A DNA stretch of 10,256 bases from JANQKX01 sp039028695 (lineage in GTDB: Bacteria; Pseudomonadota; Alphaproteobacteria; Kiloniellales; Kiloniellaceae): positions 1 through 10,256 of the forward strand of contig JBCCHN010000167.1 of assembly GCA_039028695.1 (NCBI GenBank). The letters run 5' to 3'. The notes below the pieces were generated by a model. It was not told the DNA's origin. It did not search any database and saw nothing but the letters and a program-made list of their open reading frames with translations. Position numbers and translations under genes: made by a program. Below are positions 7,325 through 10,256 of the stretch, one piece after another. Every line of letters begins with the position of its first letter. Position 1 is the first letter of the stretch.

Positions 7325-8704
7325 ATGAGCGAGTCGGATCTGGAAGATGAGGATTTAGGGCCCGAGGGCTCGCGCCTATCGGGGCGCGTCAAACGATATG
7401 CCAAGGTGACGACCTCGGTTGGCGGTTTGGCGGCTCAGGTGGTTGGGGCGCGATTTTTGGGTATGTCCTTGAATAAGGAAGCCCATTCCTCTGACCTGAA
7501 GGCGGCTCTGGGCGGGCTTAAGGGGCCGCTGATGAAGGCGGCGCAAATTCTGGCGACTATTCCCGATGCCTTGCCCAAGGAATATGCCGAGGAACTGCGT
7601 CAGCTCCAGTCCAACGCCCCGGCCATGGGTTGGCCTTTCGTAAAGCGACGCATGCGCAGCGAATTGGGGCCGGATTGGCAGTCCCGCTTTGGTGCATTCG
7701 AGCGGTCGGCGGCGGCCGCGGCCTCATTAGGGCAGGTTCATAGGGCCCGTTCACTCGACGGCCATGAATTGGCCTGCAAGCTGCAGTATCCGGATATGCT
7801 GTCCGCCGTGGAGGCGGATCTGCAACAGCTCAAAATCATGTTCGGCATCTATCGCCGCTACGACCGGGCTATCGACCCGTCGAATATTTATAAAGAGCTG
7901 GCTGAACGCCTGCGCGAAGAGCTGGATTACGCCCGCGAGGCCCGGCACATGCAACTCTACCGCACCATGCTGGCGGATGAACCAGGGGTTCAGGTGCCTG
8001 AGTCTTTTGACGCACTAAGCACCGAGCGGCTGCTCACCATGACCTGGCTCGACGGCGAGCCCCTGTTGGATTTTGTTGCCAAGACCCAGGACGTGTCCCT
8101 GCGCAACGAGGTGGCTCTGAACATGTTCCGGGCCTGGTACGTGCCCTTTTATTTTTACGGCGTGATCCACGGCGATCCCCATCTTGGCAATTACAGTTTT
8201 GCCGATGACGGTCGGATTAGTCTGTTGGATTTCGGCTGTATCCGAGTCTTTAAGCCCAAGTTCGTCAAGGGCGTAATCGATCTCTATTTCGGACTGCTCA
8301 ACGATGATCAGGAGCTGATGGTCGAGGCCTATAAAACCTGGGGCTTCACCGATCTGAGTAACGACCTTTTGGAGGCGCTCAACCTTTGGGCCAAGTTCCT
8401 CTATGGCCCTCTTTTGGACGACCGGCCGCAACGTATTTTGGAAGAAGAAGGCTCGCTCTTTGGGGCCAAGGTGGCCAATCAAGTACACCAGGAACTGCGC
8501 CGCCTTGGCGGTGTGCGGCCGCCGCGGGAATTCGTATTGATGGATCGGGCAGCGGTGGGCTTAGGGTCCGTCTTCATGCACCTGAATGCCGAAGTGAATT
8601 GGCACCGCTTGTTTCATGACCTGATCGACGGCTTTGACATAAAGGCCCTGGAAAAAAGGCAGGCGGCCGCCTTGAAATCCTGCGATCTTCCTTTGCCGGA
8701 ATAG
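7325..8704 (+). CDS. ABC1/AarF (UbiB-like) atypical kinase family protein
   Basis: This is a member of the protein-kinase-like ABC1 family, whose best studied members (UbiB, COQ8) support ubiquinone biosynthesis through ATPase activity. The protein is 459 residues from ATG 7325, or 469 if ATG 7295 is used. Visible motifs are the family's N-terminal KxGQ-type element, here K-A-A-Q (71-74), in LMKAAQILATIPDALP. They continue with the Ala-rich nucleotide loop AAAASLGQVH (130-139), the strand-3 lysine in ACKLQYP (Lys152), the catalytic HGDPHLGN (282-289) and the metal-binding DFG (302-304). There is no obvious C-terminal transmembrane hairpin of the sort found in UbiB, and no ubiE or ubiJ nearby, so it is probably an AarF paralogue rather than UbiB itself. 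Ala replaces the usual Gly of KxGQ, which I believe is common in this alphaproteobacterial subgroup. Substrate and exact role are unknown. Confidence 0.88.
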   Translation: MSESDLEDEDLGPEGSRLSGRVKRYAKVTTSVGGLAAQVVGARFLGMSLNKEAHSSDLKAALGGLKGPLMKAAQILATIPDALPKEYAEELRQLQSNAPAMGWPFVKRRMRSELGPDWQSRFGAFERSAAAAASLGQVHRARSLDGHELACKLQYPDMLSAVEADLQQLKIMFGIYRRYDRAIDPSNIYKELAERLREELDYAREARHMQLYRTMLADEPGVQVPESFDALSTERLLTMTWLDGEPLLDFVAKTQDVSLRNEVALNMFRAWYVPFYFYGVIHGDPHLGNYSFADDGRISLLDFGCIRVFKPKFVKGVIDLYFGLLNDDQELMVEAYKTWGFTDLSNDLLEALNLWAKFLYGPLLDDRPQRILEEEGSLFGAKVANQVHQELRRLGGVRPPREFVLMDRAAVGLGSVFMHLNAEVNWHRLFHDLIDGFDIKALEKRQAAALKSCDLPLPE

Positions 8705-8779
8705 CCGCTAGATCGCTGAGCCAATAAAGATTCCTTGTGGTGCCAAGAGGGATTGCCTGGGAATCTCAGGCCCCGGGTC

Positions 8780-8808
8780 TTGAAAAATTGGACGTCTCAG
8801 ACGATAAA
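8780..8808 (+). promoter_or_regulatory. Candidate sigma-70-like promoter for the transhydrogenase genes
   Basis: TTGAAA (8780-8785, five of six) and GATAAA (8803-8808, four of six) are separated by 17 bp. This is the best promoter match in the window. Transcription would start near 8815, leaving a leader of about 45 nt before the pntAA ATG at 8860. An 11-bp palindrome lies within the spacer. This location argues against translation from the upstream in-frame GTG at 8737. Confidence 0.45.
8793..8803. repeat. Short palindrome in the pntAA promoter spacer
   Basis: CGTCT-C-AGACG is a perfect dyad with 5-bp arms around one central base, ending at the first base of the putative -10 element. The TCTCAG in it is also found 31 bp upstream at 8764-8769, about three helical turns away. 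It is a possible operator, but short enough to occur by chance. Confidence 0.25.
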
Positions 8809-8859
8809 GGTGCCTTGCAGAAATCACGCCGTAGGGGCAGAGCAGGGGCATCCAAGCTT

Positions 8860-10131
8860 ATGAAGATTGCCATTCCACGGGAGCGACGTCCTCACGAAGC
8901 GCGTGTGGCCGCATCGCCTGAAACCGTCAAAAAACTCGTCAAACTCGGCGCCGAGGTCACGGTGGAAAAGTGCGCGGGCCTTGGTGCCGCCGTATTGGAC
9001 GGAGATTTTGAGGCGGCGGGCGCCACGGTCGCCAAGACCTTGAAATCCGCCGTCGACGGGGCGGATTTGGTTCTGAAAGTGCAGCGACCCATCGTCGGTG
9101 GCAAATCAGACGAGACTGGAGCCTACAAGGAGGGTGCCATCGTGGTGGCGGTGATGGACCCCTTACGGGCGGATAAGGATATTGCCGCCTTAGCAAAAAA
9201 GAGCTTGACCCTCTTTGCCATGGACATGGTGCCACGCATCACCCGGGCCCAATCCATGGACGTTTTGTCCTCCCAATCTAACTTGGCTGGCTATAAGGCG
9301 GTGTTGGACGGAGCGGCCCATTTCGGCAAGGCCTTTCCCATGATGATGACGGCGGCTGGCACCATCCGACCGGCCAAAGTCATGGTAATGGGCGCCGGGG
9401 TGGCGGGCCTGCAAGCCATCGCCACGGCGCGGCGTTTGGGAGCCGTGGTCTCGGCCACTGACGTGCGCCCCGCGGCCAAGGAGCAGGTGGAAAGCCTCGG
9501 CGCCAGCTTCGTCGCGGTCGAGGATGAGGAATTCCGTCAAGCGGAGACGGCCGGCGGTTATGCCAAGCAGATGAGCGAGGCCTATCAGAAAAAGCAAGCC
9601 GAGCTCATCGCCGAGACCATCACCAAGCAAGATATTGTCATCACCACGGCCCTGATCCCAGGGCGCTCGGCGCCTAAGCTCATTTCCGAGGAAATGGTTC
9701 ACTCCATGAAAGCGGGCTCGGTGATTGTCGATCTTGCGGTGGAGGCAGGCGGTAACTGCGCCATGGCCGAGGCGGGCAAGGTCATTACCACCGACGGCGG
9801 CGTGACCATTGTCGGTCACATGAACGTGCCCAGCCGCGTGGCTGTGGATGCCTCGGCGCTTTATGCCCGCAATCTCTACACCTTTGTGGAACTCCTGGTG
9901 GATAAGGAGTCTAAGGCGCTGGCCATCGACTGGGACGATGAGATTATCAAGGGCACCTTGATTTGCCGGGATGGATCGATTGTTCATCCCGCCCTGGAAA
10001 AGCCTGCAGCTGATAAGCCGGCAGCCAAAAAAGATGTAAAGGCGGCCGATGAGAAATCCGGTGAAGAGGCAGGCGCAAGAGCAGCCGAACAGTCGGAGCC
10101 TAAGGGGCCTGAGAATGAGGGGTCGGAATAA
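8860..10131 (+). CDS. pntAA: Proton-translocating NAD(P)+ transhydrogenase, alpha subunit part 1 (NAD(H)-binding domain I)
   Basis: This is the soluble NAD(H)-binding component of the membrane enzyme that uses the proton gradient to reduce NADP+ with NADH. The 423 residues begin with MKIAIPRERRPHEARVA, as in known PntAA proteins, which fixes the ATG at 8860; an AGGGG about 11 nt upstream is a plausible ribosome site. Domain I features are the RxTRAQSMDxLSSQSNLAGY loop (126-145), with the Arg, Gln and Asp (126, 131, 134) that contact nicotinamide in the Rhodospirillum enzyme. Others are the dinucleotide-binding GAGVAGLQAIATA (178-190) with acidic Asp201, the mobile-loop ETAGGYAK (229-236), TALIPGRSAP (263-272) and DLAVEAGGNC (291-300). 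The core ends near VHPAL (375-379). A charged Ala/Lys/Glu-rich tail of about 44 residues follows, making the protein longer than the roughly 380 residues typical of split forms. The TAA stop overlaps the next ATG as TAATG. Confidence 0.95.
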   Translation: MKIAIPRERRPHEARVAASPETVKKLVKLGAEVTVEKCAGLGAAVLDGDFEAAGATVAKTLKSAVDGADLVLKVQRPIVGGKSDETGAYKEGAIVVAVMDPLRADKDIAALAKKSLTLFAMDMVPRITRAQSMDVLSSQSNLAGYKAVLDGAAHFGKAFPMMMTAAGTIRPAKVMVMGAGVAGLQAIATARRLGAVVSATDVRPAAKEQVESLGASFVAVEDEEFRQAETAGGYAKQMSEAYQKKQAELIAETITKQDIVITTALIPGRSAPKLISEEMVHSMKAGSVIVDLAVEAGGNCAMAEAGKVITTDGGVTIVGHMNVPSRVAVDASALYARNLYTFVELLVDKESKALAIDWDDEIIKGTLICRDGSIVHPALEKPAADKPAAKKDVKAADEKSGEEAGARAAEQSEPKGPENEGSE

Positions 10132-10256
10132 TGTCGTATGTAGAGTTTTCCGATAAGGCGACAGGTCTCGCCGACAAAGCCCGTGAGCTTTCCGATGAAT
10201 TGGCCGGTCTGGCCTCGGAAGCCGGGCGCTTGGTGACGGACAGCGCCGCGGTCGAG
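10131..10256 (+). CDS. pntAB: Transhydrogenase alpha subunit part 2 (PntAB-type), N-terminal fragment cut by window edge
   Basis: Only 42 codons are visible, and the frame is open to the right edge. It starts at the ATG in the TAATG junction with pntAA, preceded by GAGGGG at about 9 nt spacing, a good ribosome site. The visible peptide is an amphipathic, Ala/Leu/Glu-rich helix (LADKARELSDELAGLASEA at 13-31), with no transmembrane segment yet. In alphaproteobacteria the gene after pntAA encodes the small membrane part of the alpha subunit, often with a soluble helical leader before its membrane helices, so this fits. The assignment rests mainly on gene order, because the diagnostic membrane domain is outside the window. 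Confidence 0.7.
   Translation, partial: MSYVEFSDKATGLADKARELSDELAGLASEAGRLVTDSAAVE

Noticed and set aside
8737..8859. GTG start at 8737 giving a 41-residue N-terminal extension of PntAA
   Set aside because: Known PntAA proteins begin at the MKIAIP segment, the extension has no conserved features, and the best promoter candidate lies downstream of the GTG.
9190..9987. 265-codon minus-strand open frame opposite pntAA
   Set aside because: Same pattern of shadow composition; the plus strand encodes highly conserved PntAA.

Overview
The window reads as ordinary chromosomal sequence from a free-living alphaproteobacterium, probably Rhodospirillales-like. It has moderately high GC and dense gene packing. 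The best taxonomic clue is the proton-translocating transhydrogenase, whose alpha subunit is split into two genes as in Rhodospirillum. The AarF/ABC1 protein with a K-A-A-Q motif fits the same group. No species call is possible from sequence alone.

Layout. Positions 2-889 (+) hold the C-terminal part of a GcvT-family aminomethyltransferase that runs off the left edge. It converges on a minus-strand pair: an Old Yellow Enzyme flavin oxidoreductase (916-2052) downstream of a long-chain acyl-CoA synthetase (2179-3981), 126 bp apart. A divergent 157-bp region (3982-4138) separates these from a plus-strand series. That series contains an M3-family oligoendopeptidase (4139-5956), a DadA-like FAD amino acid dehydrogenase overlapping it by ATGA (5953-7230), an ABC1/AarF kinase-like protein (7325-8704), PntAA (8860-10131) and the start of the second transhydrogenase alpha-subunit gene (10131 to the right edge, TAATG junction).

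Function. The genes are metabolic and largely independent: one-carbon or methyl transfer, enone or xenobiotic reduction, fatty acid activation, peptide and amino acid breakdown, quinone-linked kinase-like function, and NADPH supply. Two junctions imply translational coupling: peptidase to amino acid dehydrogenase, and PntAA to the next transhydrogenase subunit. Candidate sigma-70-like promoters with acceptable spacing precede the acyl-CoA synthetase, the ABC1 gene and pntAA. The last two also favour shorter start codons than the longest open frames would give.

I found no mobile element, CRISPR array, RNA gene, phage gene or defence gene, and nothing that looks like an undescribed multi-gene system. 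The most unusual points are two substitutions at active-site positions of the Old Yellow Enzyme homologue, a charged low-complexity tail on PntAA, and a short dyad inside the putative pntAA promoter.
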